Source: Kribbella monticola
GTDB taxonomy: Bacteria; Actinomycetota; Actinomycetes; Propionibacteriales; Kribbellaceae
Length of the DNA stretch: 64,000 bases
Direction: 5' to 3'
Assembly (NCBI RefSeq): GCF_003261635.1
Contig: NZ_QFXK01000009.1
Coordinates: 1 to 64,000 of the forward strand
Shown: positions 23,712 to 32,745 of the stretch, piece after piece
How the letters are laid out: each line of letters starts with the position of its first letter
Numbering within the stretch: the first letter of the stretch is position 1
Translations under genes and position numbers: made by a program
Notes under the pieces: model-generated
What the model saw: the letters and a program-made list of their open reading frames with translations, nothing else
Told to the model about the DNA's origin: nothing
The model's database searches: none

Positions 23712-25007
23712 ATGTCGTCGCAGTTGCACGTCGGCGCGGAGACAGAAGCGAGAGCGGAACCCGAACGCGGTAAGACCGTGCGGCGGACGCTGGGTGCTGC
23801 CGTCCTGATGGCTGGAGCGGGAACGACGTATCTGGTGGCGCGAGAAGGTGTGTCACCTTCTCAGCTCGCGTGTTCGGTGACAGTGCTGATGCTGACGCTC
23901 GTCAGCTACTTGCTGGTGGATCGTGGCACCTGTCGACAGCGGGCCTCGGCCGCCTTCGCAGTCGGCTTGGTCGCCATGCCTGTGGGCGTTGGGATCGGCG
24001 TGCCGCATCTGGTCAAGACTGGTGTCCGGTTCACCACCTTCGTCGGCCTGCTGGTTCTCCTCGGCGGATTGGTATCGATCTGTGGTGGCGGTGCGTTACT
24101 GGTACGGCGCACGCCGGGCTGGCAGTGGGCGCTCGTAGTACCGGCGTTGCTCGCGACTGCGTTGGTGGCGCTGAGTTCGCTGGGCCAAGCGGTTGCAGCC
24201 ACGAACGTGCCGCGGACGGACCTTGGCGATCTGACGCCGGCCGACTACGGCTTGCCCTTCAGCGAGGTCGGCTTCACTACGGCTGACGGCGTTCCGTTGG
24301 CTGGTTGGTATCTGCCCTCCGCAAACAGGGCGGCGGTCGTTCTGCGGCACGGGGCAGGCTCGACTCGATCGGATGTTCTCGCTCACGCGGTCGTGCTGGC
24401 CGGGCACGGGTACGGCGTACTGCTTGTCGATGCGCGCGGACACGGGCGCAGTGGCGGCCGGGCGATGGACTTCGGCTGGTACGGCGACCAGGACATCACG
24501 GCGGCCGTTTCATACCTGCAGAGCCGCAAGGACGCGGACGACGAGCGGATCGGTGCGGTCGGACTCTCGATGGGCGGTGAGGAGGCGATCGGCGCGGCCG
24601 CCGCCGACGACCGGATCCGGGCCGTCGTCGCGGAGGGGGCGACGAGCCGGGTGGCCGGCGACAAGGCATGGCTGTCGGACCACTTCGGTTGGCGCGGAAG
24701 ACTTCAGGAGGGCCTCGAGAGGCTGACGTACGGCGCCACCGATCTTCTGACGGCTGCCCGCCCACCCGTCGAGTTGCGCGCTGCTGTGGCTTCCAGCCGA
24801 AGTCCGGTGCTCCTCATCGCAGGTGGCAAAGCACGGGATGAGGCGGAGGCAGCCGCGTACATCCAGGCAGGCTCCCCGGCAACTGTCAGAGTGTGGATCG
24901 CGCCACGAGCCGCCCATAGCGCAGCCTTGGCCGACAACCCAGCCGACTGGACCCAGCACGTGACCGAGTTTCTGGCCGGCGCCCTCCACCCGAGGAGGGC
25001 GACCTGA
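23712..25007 (+). CDS. Membrane-anchored alpha/beta hydrolase
   Basis: 431 residues preceded by GAGGAGG. The N-terminal 170 residues contain four hydrophobic segments, for example VTVLMLTLVSYLLVD and FTTFVGLLVLLGGLVSICGG. An alpha/beta hydrolase domain of the BAAT/dienelactone type follows: AVVLRHGAGSTRSDVLAHAV, GVLLVDARGHGRSGG, nucleophile elbow GAVGLSMGGEEA, and a C-terminal histidine in RAAHSAALAD. It likely acts on the outer or inner membrane face as an esterase or peptidase; the substrate is unknown. It is divergent from the 2TM gene and shares its control region. Confidence 0.85.
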   Translation: MSSQLHVGAETEARAEPERGKTVRRTLGAAVLMAGAGTTYLVAREGVSPSQLACSVTVLMLTLVSYLLVDRGTCRQRASAAFAVGLVAMPVGVGIGVPHLVKTGVRFTTFVGLLVLLGGLVSICGGGALLVRRTPGWQWALVVPALLATALVALSSLGQAVAATNVPRTDLGDLTPADYGLPFSEVGFTTADGVPLAGWYLPSANRAAVVLRHGAGSTRSDVLAHAVVLAGHGYGVLLVDARGHGRSGGRAMDFGWYGDQDITAAVSYLQSRKDADDERIGAVGLSMGGEEAIGAAAADDRIRAVVAEGATSRVAGDKAWLSDHFGWRGRLQEGLERLTYGATDLLTAARPPVELRAAVASSRSPVLLIAGGKARDEAEAAAYIQAGSPATVRVWIAPRAAHSAALADNPADWTQHVTEFLAGALHPRRAT

Positions 25008-25033
25008 TCACTCCGACAGCGATCCTCGAAGCG

Positions 25034-25297
25034 GTGGAGGTGAAGGCTGCCGACGGACGGTGGGCGATGACGGCGTTAAGTCGGTATCGGGTTTGTGAGT
25101 TGCTGGACATTCCGCCGTACGGGTCGTCTGTCGGGGCGCTGGAGGGGGACCCGGTGGCTCTGCTGGAAGAGGCGGCGCAGTACGTCGACAAGATGCAGGT
25201 GTCGATGGATGAGTTGAGTTGGCGCCTGGCGGTGGCAGACGCCCTGCGGTCAGCCGCCTCGGACATTCGCGCGGTGCGGGATGCGCGCGACGTATGA
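25034..25297 (+). CDS. Hypothetical protein
   Basis: 87 residues from GTG 25034, helix-rich and acidic (SRYRVCELLDIPPYGSSVGA, DPVALLEEAAQYVDKMQVSM, LSWRLAVADALRSAASDI). I do not recognise the family. Codon use fits local genes. It begins 26 bases after the hydrolase and overlaps a 42-residue frame (25281-25409; MRATYEDLLRVARRAAIDVH and 22 more residues) that may be a second small gene or its displaced continuation. It stands at the edge of a gene-poor, probably decayed stretch. Confidence 0.45.
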   Translation: MEVKAADGRWAMTALSRYRVCELLDIPPYGSSVGALEGDPVALLEEAAQYVDKMQVSMDELSWRLAVADALRSAASDIRAVRDARDV

Positions 25298-25409
25298 GGA
25301 TCTCCTGCGTGTTGCGCGCCGAGCGGCGATTGACGTCCATCAGGAGACGTTCACCAAGTCGGTCCGCGACCTCATCGCGCCCGGCGAGCTGCACGCGGTC
25401 GCGAGCTAG

Positions 25410-26301
25410 CGGTGGGGTTGGGCCGGCGTCGTCGAGGGCGGTGGCTACCGCTTTGCGGAAGGGCGTGAGACGGGCTCCAGGTCGGGGTGTCTGTGGGAAC
25501 GGGAGCTGCGGCCTGGTCGACCTGGTTGAGGAGGGCTTCGGTTGCGTCGCAGGTGGGTTTGTAGCGCTGAGACGAGTGGTGGCCATCTGGCGGGCGACTT
25601 TGATGCGGCCGGTTTGGATAAGTCGCCGGAGGTCCGGCGCGCCGTCGGGTCACTGCGACGAGGTTGGGCATCCCGAGATTGACAACACCGCTGGTGGCGC
25701 GGATCCGTGCGGCGGGTCGTCGACGCACAGGAACGAGCCGGTCTTCCCGACGACGCTCGCCAACTGGCGCATGAGATCGCCCAACCGCTAGAGCGCGCAG
25801 AGGGGTTGATGCATCTTGCGCGTTCGTTCGCAGCGGATGGGAGACATGGTGATCGCTGCATGCCGTACCGGTGAGTGCGGAGGTCAGCCCTTAACCCTGT
25901 GTGCGGAGATCTGCCGCGTCTGTCACGACGTGGGAATGGCGTCTCAATGTCTCGCGGGGGCTTGGCGGATCGACCATAACCCAGGCAGAGGGTGGACTAC
26001 GTTGGTCGAGATCAACCCCGACGGTAGTGGTTAGTCTCGCGCAGCACCAACGGGGCGCTGTTGAAACGGCCAGTGCGTGATTCATAGCCAGACTCGCGAC
26101 GGATACCCGAGCTAGCTGTCAGCCGGCTAGGTCTGGCTATGCTGCAGAACCACTCACTGACCAGACTAGATCGGGTAGCGATTGGGCGCTTGAACCTCGT
26201 GGCGTGGACCGCCGTGGTCCAACTAGGGGAGGTGAACCACTGGGTTGCCTTTCCTGCGAGCGTCCGGAGGCCTCAGAGGATCCCTGAGGCCTCCGGCGGC
26301 C
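25410..26301. other. Gene-poor, probably decayed segment
   Basis: About 890 bases with no convincing full gene on either strand. A short forward frame from GTG 25707 to the TGA at 25874 (motifs VRRVVDAQERAGLPDDARQL and IAQPLERAEGLMHLARSFAA) has normal codon usage and may be a gene relic. The part from 25880 to 26250 is less GC-rich than its surroundings and shows nothing recognisable. A hairpin at 26265-26297 closes the segment. Confidence 0.5.
26265..26297 (-). terminator. Strong hairpin downstream of the RHS operon
   Basis: A perfect 13-bp stem CCGGAGGCCTCAG/CTGAGGCCTCCGG around a seven-base loop. It lies just beyond the stop of the two-TM gene. There is no T-run on either side, so it would be a hairpin-only terminator or an RNA 3' end protector. 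Confidence 0.55.
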
Positions 26302-26511
26302 TTAGGCAGGAGGCCGGCTCCGGTTTCTAAGGATGAAGACAATGAGGCTCAGTTGGAAGATCGCCATCACTGTTAGGACGACCAACCAGACCCAGGAGCG
26401 TTCCGTCGCCGCAAAGATTGCGCCAGTCAGCATGGCGATCAGGAACACTGCGGCAATCGTGATGCTGAAGATGTGCCAGCGGTTGCTGCGAGCTGTCAAC
26501 ATGCTGCCCAT
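26302..26511 (-). CDS. Small two-TM membrane protein (candidate immunity protein of the RHS gene)
   Basis: 69 residues: a short polar start, two hydrophobic segments (IFSITIAAVFLIAMLTGAIF and VWLVVLTVMAIFQLSLIVFI) and a basic tail (RNRSRPPA). It overlaps the 3' end of the RHS gene by 16 bases (or seven, if ATG 26502 is used), so it is translationally coupled. No family recognised. Position and topology fit an immunity protein against a membrane-acting RHS C-terminus; this is inference from the general organisation of polymorphic toxin loci. Confidence 0.6.
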   Translation of the reverse strand: MGSMLTARSNRWHIFSITIAAVFLIAMLTGAIFAATERSWVWLVVLTVMAIFQLSLIVFILRNRSRPPA

Positions 26512-29500
26512 ACTGCAGCAGCGCCCACGAGGAACGCACCACCGACGATAAGTCCTGCAGGACCAAGAGCTACCTCTCCGACCAGCAAGCCAGACGCTAC
26601 CTCGGCGCCCTCAACCGTCCCAGTGACGAAGGACGCGATTCCGCCATACGCCAGGAGGTCGTCTCCGCAGCCCCGTCCCGCAGGATCAAGGTGGTTGATG
26701 GGGTTGCCAGCGACGTAACCGTAGCGGCTTGCTGCATCCGGCTGCAGTAGCAGGTCCACAGGGTCGATGGACGTCCAGTTGGCCGTGGTGGTGTCGTGCC
26801 AGCGTTGGCCGTGTTTGATCCAGCCGGTGTTCTCGTCGAGGAGGCCTTGGGTGTAGCGGTAGGGGTTGGTGGCGGCGGAGGTGCCGGTGGCGGTGAGTTG
26901 TTTGCCGGCGGGGTCGTAGGTGTAGGTGGCTGTGATGGCGCCGGCGGCGTTGATGAGGCCGATCGGGCTGCCTTGGTTGTCGAGGGTGTAGTAGTCGGTG
27001 CCGCTGGGGCCTTGGAGTTCGATGCGGCTGCCGGTGGGGTCGGTGTCGATGTAGGTGAGTTGGCCGTTCTTGGTGAAGGACTGGATGGTGGGGACCCCGT
27101 TGGCGTCGGGCAGACCGTAGACGTAGCTGGTGGTGCTCGACCCGGTGGTGGTGGACACCAGCTCGTTCTGGTCGGCGCCGGCCCAGACATAGCTGCTCGA
27201 GCCGCTCGATCCGTTGTCACGGCTGGTCATCTGGCCGGGCGCGTTGTAGGTGAGAGTGCCCTGGGCTGGATCAGCGGTGCGGCGGCCGAGTTTGTCATGG
27301 TTGTAGCCGCTGCTGCTGATCTGGTTGCCGGTGTTGTAGGTGAGCGTCTGGGTGGTGGTGCCGTCGACCTTGACGCTCGTGCGGTTGCTGTTCTTGTCGT
27401 AGGTGTAGGCGTAGTCGTGGCCGCCGTAGTTCGATACCGCGGTGAGGCGGTTGGAGGTGTCGTAGGTGTAGATGGACCGCGCGGCGGTGAGGTTGTTGAC
27501 GCTCCACCGGATGTGGCCGGTGTCGGTCGAGGCCGACGCGGACGGGCAGGCCTGCCCGGCGACATACGGCGAGTAGCAGTACGACGTGTCGAACGTCTTG
27601 GTGGCGTCGTTGGACGCGCGGGCGGTCCAGGTCCGGGAGATCCGGCCGGAGGTGTCGAAGGTCGTCTTGGTGTGGGCAGCGAAGGTGGTGTGGGTCGTGT
27701 TGGTGTTGAACCAGGTGTCGGTGCGCTTGCCGTTGTTGTCGTAGGCGAAGGCGGTCTTCTGGCCGTTCGGGGTCGTCATCTGGGTGACCTGGTTCGCGGC
27801 GTCGTAGGCGTACGTCGTCGTTCCGTGCCCGTCGGTCTTCGAGATCAGGTTGCCCGCTTTGTCGTAGTCGTAGGACAAGGTGCCGCCGCCGCTGGTCGCA
27901 GTACGGGTCTTCACCCGGTTCTGGGCGTCGTAGGTCCACGTGGTGGTGCCGGAGGCGTCGGTGCGGGTGAGGACATTGCCTTCGCCGTCGAAGGTGGACA
28001 CGACCTGCGGGGTGGAGTCGGTGAACTTGATGGTCTTGACCCGGTCGCCGCGGTCGTAGTTGTAGATCGTGCCGAACCCGACGCCGGCATCGATGCTGTA
28101 GAGCCGCCCGAAACCGTCGTAGGCCAGCGTCTGGTTGCGCAGCGTCGACCCAGTAGCGGGCGCGATCGAGGTGATCTGGTGGTCGGCGTTCTCGGTGTAG
28201 TCAGTGACGTTACCGACCGGATCTTTGGAAGTGTCCACGGTGCCGTCGGTGTTGTAGGTGACCGACGCGGTCGTCGTCGCGGCGGTGTTGGCCGAACTGA
28301 GCGGGTTCCCGGCGCCGTCGTAGGTGAACGTTTTTGCGTTGCCCTGGAAGTCCGTACCGCCGGACGGCAGGAACTTCGCCGCGCCCGTGTTGGAGTACGA
28401 CGCCGACGACGTCGCGCCGGTGGGGGCGGTGACATTGGTCAACGACTCGCCGCCGTTGACGGTCGCGTTGTGGCCGAACGTGGTGACGCCGCCGACGCCG
28501 TTGGTGGAGGTCGCGACATCGGCGAACGGCGTGTAGGTGCGGTCCCGGGTCCGGCCGAGCGGGTCGACGACCTTGGTGACCAGTTCGCTGCTGCTCAGCG
28601 TGTACGTCGTGAGCGGGCCGCCGGTCGGGGCGGTGTTGTTCGGGTCCGCGACGTAGGTCTGGTTCGAGGAGTAGTACGTGAACCGGGTGACTGCGTCCCC
28701 GGCCGGATTCTCCTGGGTCACCGAGATCACCCGGTGGGAGGTGTCGTAGTCGAAGTAGGTGTAGTGGCCGTCCTCGTTGGTGATGCTCGAGAGGTCACCA
28801 GCGGATGAATACGCCAGCCGGATGCTCTTCGAGGACGGATCACTGACCTTCGTCAGCCGGCCACCCGTGTAGGTGTAGCTCGAGTTCCTCAGGGTCCCGT
28901 CGTCGCCGGTCTGGGCGATCGTGGCCAGCGTGCTGCCCGACCAGGTCAACGTCGCGGTTTTGGCTCCTGACCCGCCGCGGGTGGAGACGATGGTGGTGAG
29001 CTGTCCAGAAGCGTAGGTGAACGTGGTCGCCTGGCTGTTGCGATCGGTGATCTTCGTCAACCGACCGGCCGAGTCGAACGTCGAGACCGCGTTGCTCGCA
29101 TGATCGGTGACCGTCCAGCCCGACGCGGTCTTGACCATCGCGACCTTGAACCCGGCAGGCGACGTGTAGGTCGTCGAGGTCGCCGGCTGGAACAGCCCCT
29201 GGCGTCCCTCGGGCGCCAGATAGAGCACCGAGTTGTCGCTGTTCAAGATCAGCTTGGTGTCCTGACCGAGCCGCATCGACCAGCCCAAACCACCCGCCCC
29301 CGACGGCGCCGCGGAACCAGACGCGAGGGCGAGGCTGTTGTAGGTCAGGCCGAGCTCGACATCAGTACTGATGCCCGGCAGCGTGATCTCTGTAGTGGTG
29401 ACCAGCAGGTTGCCGGTGCCGACATCGACCGACGCCGACACCCGATCCGAGACCGCGAACGGCACTCGCGTCGCCGACGGTCTCGGACCCGTCAGAACCG

Positions 29501-29618
29501 GCGTGAGAATGACCTCTGTACCAGCGTGCGCCGGCGACACAGCCAAACCTGTTGAAAGCAGTAACAGCGCCGCCGAGACCGCAACGGCCGAACGACGCCT
29601 GGGCGAACTTGCAGACAT
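26496..29618 (-). CDS. Secreted RHS/YD-repeat protein with short hydrophobic C-terminus
   Basis: 1040 residues from ATG 29618 (GGGGG upstream; a further ATG at 29708 lacks homology). Residues 1-35 form a Sec signal peptide (RRRSAVAVSAALLLLSTGLA, cleavage near AHA-G). YD repeats run from about 165 to 960 (RLTKITDRNSQATTFTY, YDAANQVTQMTTPNGQKTAF and many others). The RHS core ends at SRYGYVAGNPINHLDPAG. The remaining 55 or so residues are glycine- and alanine-rich and hydrophobic (VALGPAGLIVGGAFLVGAAA). RHS shells usually carry a variable toxin after DPxG; this tail is too short for a known nuclease domain and looks membrane-active or inert. Expected to be exported or cell-surface bound. Confidence 0.9.
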   Translation of the reverse strand: MSASSPRRRSAVAVSAALLLLSTGLAVSPAHAGTEVILTPVLTGPRPSATRVPFAVSDRVSASVDVGTGNLLVTTTEITLPGISTDVELGLTYNSLALASGSAAPSGAGGLGWSMRLGQDTKLILNSDNSVLYLAPEGRQGLFQPATSTTYTSPAGFKVAMVKTASGWTVTDHASNAVSTFDSAGRLTKITDRNSQATTFTYASGQLTTIVSTRGGSGAKTATLTWSGSTLATIAQTGDDGTLRNSSYTYTGGRLTKVSDPSSKSIRLAYSSAGDLSSITNEDGHYTYFDYDTSHRVISVTQENPAGDAVTRFTYYSSNQTYVADPNNTAPTGGPLTTYTLSSSELVTKVVDPLGRTRDRTYTPFADVATSTNGVGGVTTFGHNATVNGGESLTNVTAPTGATSSASYSNTGAAKFLPSGGTDFQGNAKTFTYDGAGNPLSSANTAATTTASVTYNTDGTVDTSKDPVGNVTDYTENADHQITSIAPATGSTLRNQTLAYDGFGRLYSIDAGVGFGTIYNYDRGDRVKTIKFTDSTPQVVSTFDGEGNVLTRTDASGTTTWTYDAQNRVKTRTATSGGGTLSYDYDKAGNLISKTDGHGTTTYAYDAANQVTQMTTPNGQKTAFAYDNNGKRTDTWFNTNTTHTTFAAHTKTTFDTSGRISRTWTARASNDATKTFDTSYCYSPYVAGQACPSASASTDTGHIRWSVNNLTAARSIYTYDTSNRLTAVSNYGGHDYAYTYDKNSNRTSVKVDGTTTQTLTYNTGNQISSSGYNHDKLGRRTADPAQGTLTYNAPGQMTSRDNGSSGSSSYVWAGADQNELVSTTTGSSTTSYVYGLPDANGVPTIQSFTKNGQLTYIDTDPTGSRIELQGPSGTDYYTLDNQGSPIGLINAAGAITATYTYDPAGKQLTATGTSAATNPYRYTQGLLDENTGWIKHGQRWHDTTTANWTSIDPVDLLLQPDAASRYGYVAGNPINHLDPAGRGCGDDLLAYGGIASFVTGTVEGAEVASGLLVGEVALGPAGLIVGGAFLVGAAAVWAAC

Positions 29619-30346
29619 GCAGAAACCCCCAGTAGAAGGACGGAACTGCGTCGCCGGACACGACCCCCGAGCCGAACGACGCCCATCCGAAGCTGACACA
29701 GCAGGCACTTACGATCCAGAGTTCGATCCTGTGAATCACTTGCAACAAGATGCAATTCGCATGCTGGGCGGACCATCGGTTCACGCGATCTGCTCACGCG
29801 TGTCCTGCTCGCCGCACCACTTATGCTCGCGGCCTGTCATCGAACGATCTTGGAACGAACTCAAGGAGTGGACCGCGGCCCGGGTGCGCCGATACTGCTT
29901 GCTGCTGTCTGCGTAGAGCCGGACTCGGGAACAGAAATCAATGCGTGGAGACGGTGTAGTCGCCGGATTGGGCGTGTGCGTTGGCCGGTGGTCTGTCGCC
30001 CAGCAGGATGCGGCTGGTGATGCCGTAGCGCTCTCGATATGCGGCAACTTGGATGAGGACCTCTCGTGAGATCCGGCGGCGACTCGGCGGCGGCGCGGTC
30101 GGGAGCCAGGCGGCGCTCTCGCCGCGCTGCCGCCAACGCGCTGGCCGAAGCGCCGCCAGAACCGTGACCCGAGCCGTGACGCAAAGCCGTAACCACGAGA
30201 CGCATCCCGTCACCCTTATGGCCCACTCCGAGCATTGGGCGGGCCTGGGCAACAGAGCTGGCCTCCACCAGCCAATCAATACCTGGCTTATCAGGCCTCT
30301 CGGGTGGCCTCGGGGATGTGCGATGCGCGCGGCGGTGCAGTGGCTG
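29619..30346. other. Intergenic scar with a probable relaxase/mobilisation remnant
   Basis: About 730 bases without an intact gene. On the minus strand near 29940-30090 a frame reads ISREVLIQVAAYRERYGITS followed by RILLGDRPP. It resembles the tail of actinobacterial TraA/MobF-type relaxases, in which an AAYRERWxI motif is common. The upstream part is scrambled. On the plus strand near 29840-29915 another short piece (SWNELKEWTAARVRRYCLLL) may be a further relic. This suggests a lost mobile element next to the RHS gene. Identification is tentative. Confidence 0.35.
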
Positions 30347-30952
30347 TTACGGCGCGCCTGCGTCGAGCGTGCGGTAGCGCATGACGGCGGCACCTCCGTC
30401 GAAGATGCGGGCCGAGGCCAGCGTCAGGGCCAGGTCGCGGGTGAGGTGGTCGAACAGCCGGGGGCCCGATGCGAGGACGGCCGGGTGGATGACGAGGAGG
30501 TATTCGTCGATCAGGCCGGGTGAGTCGGCCAGCGGACCGAGGGTTCTGGGACCGAATGAGGCGATGATGTCGGCGCCGTCGCGCTCCTTGAGCTTCTGTA
30601 GATGCTCGACGGCGTCTCCCGACCTGATCTCGCGACGCGTGCTGGGATCGGCGCCGAGGGTGTGGGAGAGCACCACCTTCTGCATGGCGCCAAGGAGCTG
30701 GGCGAACTCGAGGCTGGCGGGGCTGTTCTGGACGTCGCTGTCCGGTGAGGTGCCGGCCGCGACCTGCTCCCAATATGGCACCACGACTTCGTACAGCTTG
30801 CGGGATCCGACCCAGGTGTCCGCTCGTGCGAACGTCTGGTTGAGGTAGGCGGTCTCCTCCTCGCCCCACGCGAAAGGCTGCCAGAACCGTCCGTCCGAGG
30901 TGCTGATTCGACCGTCCAGCGTGGTCTGCATGAGGACGGTGAGCTTGCGCAT
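30347..30952 (-). CDS. Dihydrofolate reductase-fold (RibD C-terminal family) protein
   Basis: 201 residues with GAAGGGAC before ATG 30952. Motifs: RKLTVLMQTTLDGRISTSDG at the N-terminus, TWVGSRKLYEVVVPYWEQ, VVLSHTLG, and ADIIASFGPRTLGPLADSPG with LIDEYLLVIHPAVLASGPRL. These place it in the RibD_C/DHFR-like group of NADPH-dependent reductases. The exact substrate is unknown. It is divergent from the MocR regulator at 31143, with 190 bases between, and is its likely target. Confidence 0.88.
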   Translation of the reverse strand: MRKLTVLMQTTLDGRISTSDGRFWQPFAWGEEETAYLNQTFARADTWVGSRKLYEVVVPYWEQVAAGTSPDSDVQNSPASLEFAQLLGAMQKVVLSHTLGADPSTRREIRSGDAVEHLQKLKERDGADIIASFGPRTLGPLADSPGLIDEYLLVIHPAVLASGPRLFDHLTRDLALTLASARIFDGGAAVMRYRTLDAGAP

Positions 30953-31142
30953 GAGTAGTCCCTTCGTTGTCCTTGGTGTGTTTCAGTCGATCGCGAGCGT
31001 CGCCACGGCAAAGGCGGAGATGCCGATGCGGAGCCGGTGAGCTCCGCCGCGGTGCCCGTGGCTCGATGATTACCGTCAGGCGGTCCGCTCTGAAGGTCCA
31101 CTCGTCGAGTGGCGGATTGGACCATTTGGTTGACTGGGCCTC

Positions 31143-32663
31143 ATGCCTGCCGACTGGAGCCGTGACTCTGCGGAGCTGGTGATTGCGTTGGACCGCACCG
31201 GCATCTCTTTTGCGCTGCAGATCCAGGGGCACCTGCGTGACGCGATTCGTGAGGGCCGTCTGGTCGCGGGGGAGCGGCTGCCGTCCACCAGGCGGTTGGC
31301 CGACCAGCTCGGGGTCTCGCGTGGCACCGTAGTGGAGGTCTACGAGCAACTGGGGGCGGAGGGGTACGTCGACTCCGTGGTCGGGTCGGGCACCCGGGTC
31401 GCCCGGATTCCCGGCATTCAGCGCCCTCGCACCGGCGTTCCGGCCGCCGCGGCACCACGACCGAACATTCAGATCGACTTCGAGTACGGCATCCCCGACC
31501 TCGGCTCGGTTCCGCTGCGCGACTGGGTCTGGGCCGTGGGCGAGGCGACGCGAACGCTGCCGACGGCCGGGCTGGGAGATGAGGAACCAGCCGGCTCACG
31601 CCACCTGCGCGAGGTGGTGACCGCCTACCACCGCCGGGTGCGGGCCGGGTGCGCGACGGCAGACGACGCCGTCGTCGTCGGCGGCTTCCGCCAAGGTTTG
31701 GCGTTCACCCTCGCGGTGCTCGCGCGGTCCGGCATCGAGGTCCTCGCCCTGGAGGATCCCGGCCCCCGTGAGCACGACATCATCGCGGAGCGCGCCGGAC
31801 TCAACGTCGTAGCGGTTCCGGTCGATGCCGAAGGGCTGAACGTAGCCGCGCTCCGGGCCAGCCGGGCGCGAGCCGTGCTAGTCACCCCGGCCCATCAGTG
31901 CCCCACCGGCGTGGCCCTCAGCCCGACACGCCGTCGCGAACTCGTTGCGTGGGCCCACGAGGTCGACGGCGTGATCCTCGAGGACGACTACGACGCCGAG
32001 TTCCGCTACGACCGGCAGGCCGTCGGCTCCCTTCAGGGCCTGGACCCCGAGCGGGTGTTTGCCCTCGGCTCAGTGAGCAAGACGATCGCGCCGGCAATCC
32101 GGATCGGCTGGGTTCTCGCACCGCCCCGCTTTGTCGAAGCCCTCAGCGAGGAAAAACAGCTGAGCAGCCGGGGCGCACCCGGGCTCGACCAGGAGGCGCT
32201 GGCCCTCCTGATCGAGTCGGGGAGGTTCGACCGGCACCTGCGGAGGGTGCGCGAGCTCTACCGCAAACGCCGCGACACCCTTGCCAAGGAAGTGGCCGCC
32301 GTCTTCGGGCCAGACCGCCTCCACGGGCTGGCTGCCGGCTGCCACGCCGTGCTCCAGCTTCCCCTCGATGTCGACGAGGACGCTGTCGTGGAGTCTGCCC
32401 AATCCCTAGGGGTCCGCGTCACCGGTCTACGTCCTTACCGGCTCACGTACCCCCCGGCCCCGCCAGCACTGCTCCTTGCCTTCGGCAACCTCTCCGAGCA
32501 CCAGCTCGTCCGTGGTGTGCACGCCATCGCCGAAGCCGTCCGGCGCTCCAAGAGCCCGAAAAGTAGGCAGATCGCGTCATTGAGCCTCTCGACCATGCCG
32601 GGCGGTCGGACCCCCGTGAGGCACAGATCGCCCGGCTCTCCCCGCTCAAGCACCGCAACCTGA
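31143..32663 (+). CDS. MocR/PdxR-type regulator (GntR HTH plus aminotransferase domain)
   Basis: 506 residues. The N-terminal GntR winged helix (LVAGERLPSTRRLADQLGVS, VVEVYEQLGAEGYV) is linked to a fold-type I aminotransferase domain with VVGGFRQGLAFTLAVLARSG, VTPAHQCPTGVALSPTRRRE, ILEDDYDAEFRYDRQAVGSL and the PLP lysine in LGSVSKTIAPAIRIGW. MocR proteins bind PLP or its derivatives and control genes for vitamin B6, GABA or transport. The adjacent divergent reductase gene is the likely target. Confidence 0.92.
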   Translation: MPADWSRDSAELVIALDRTGISFALQIQGHLRDAIREGRLVAGERLPSTRRLADQLGVSRGTVVEVYEQLGAEGYVDSVVGSGTRVARIPGIQRPRTGVPAAAAPRPNIQIDFEYGIPDLGSVPLRDWVWAVGEATRTLPTAGLGDEEPAGSRHLREVVTAYHRRVRAGCATADDAVVVGGFRQGLAFTLAVLARSGIEVLALEDPGPREHDIIAERAGLNVVAVPVDAEGLNVAALRASRARAVLVTPAHQCPTGVALSPTRRRELVAWAHEVDGVILEDDYDAEFRYDRQAVGSLQGLDPERVFALGSVSKTIAPAIRIGWVLAPPRFVEALSEEKQLSSRGAPGLDQEALALLIESGRFDRHLRRVRELYRKRRDTLAKEVAAVFGPDRLHGLAAGCHAVLQLPLDVDEDAVVESAQSLGVRVTGLRPYRLTYPPAPPALLLAFGNLSEHQLVRGVHAIAEAVRRSKSPKSRQIASLSLSTMPGGRTPVRHRSPGSPRSSTAT

Positions 32664-32745
32664 ACCTGCTCGGCCGCTACAGCTTCGCCGCCCGATCTGG
32701 GGTTCCCCGCTGGAACAGATGTCGGCGTGACCCATCCAGCAATGA

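Noticed and set aside
26796-28808. 670-codon plus-strand frame opposite the RHS gene
   Set aside because: Val/Gly-rich antisense reading of YD repeats, no homology.
30053-30523. Plus-strand frame over the gap and the reductase gene
   Set aside because: Low-complexity Arg-rich translation overlapping a clear minus-strand gene; no ribosome-binding site.
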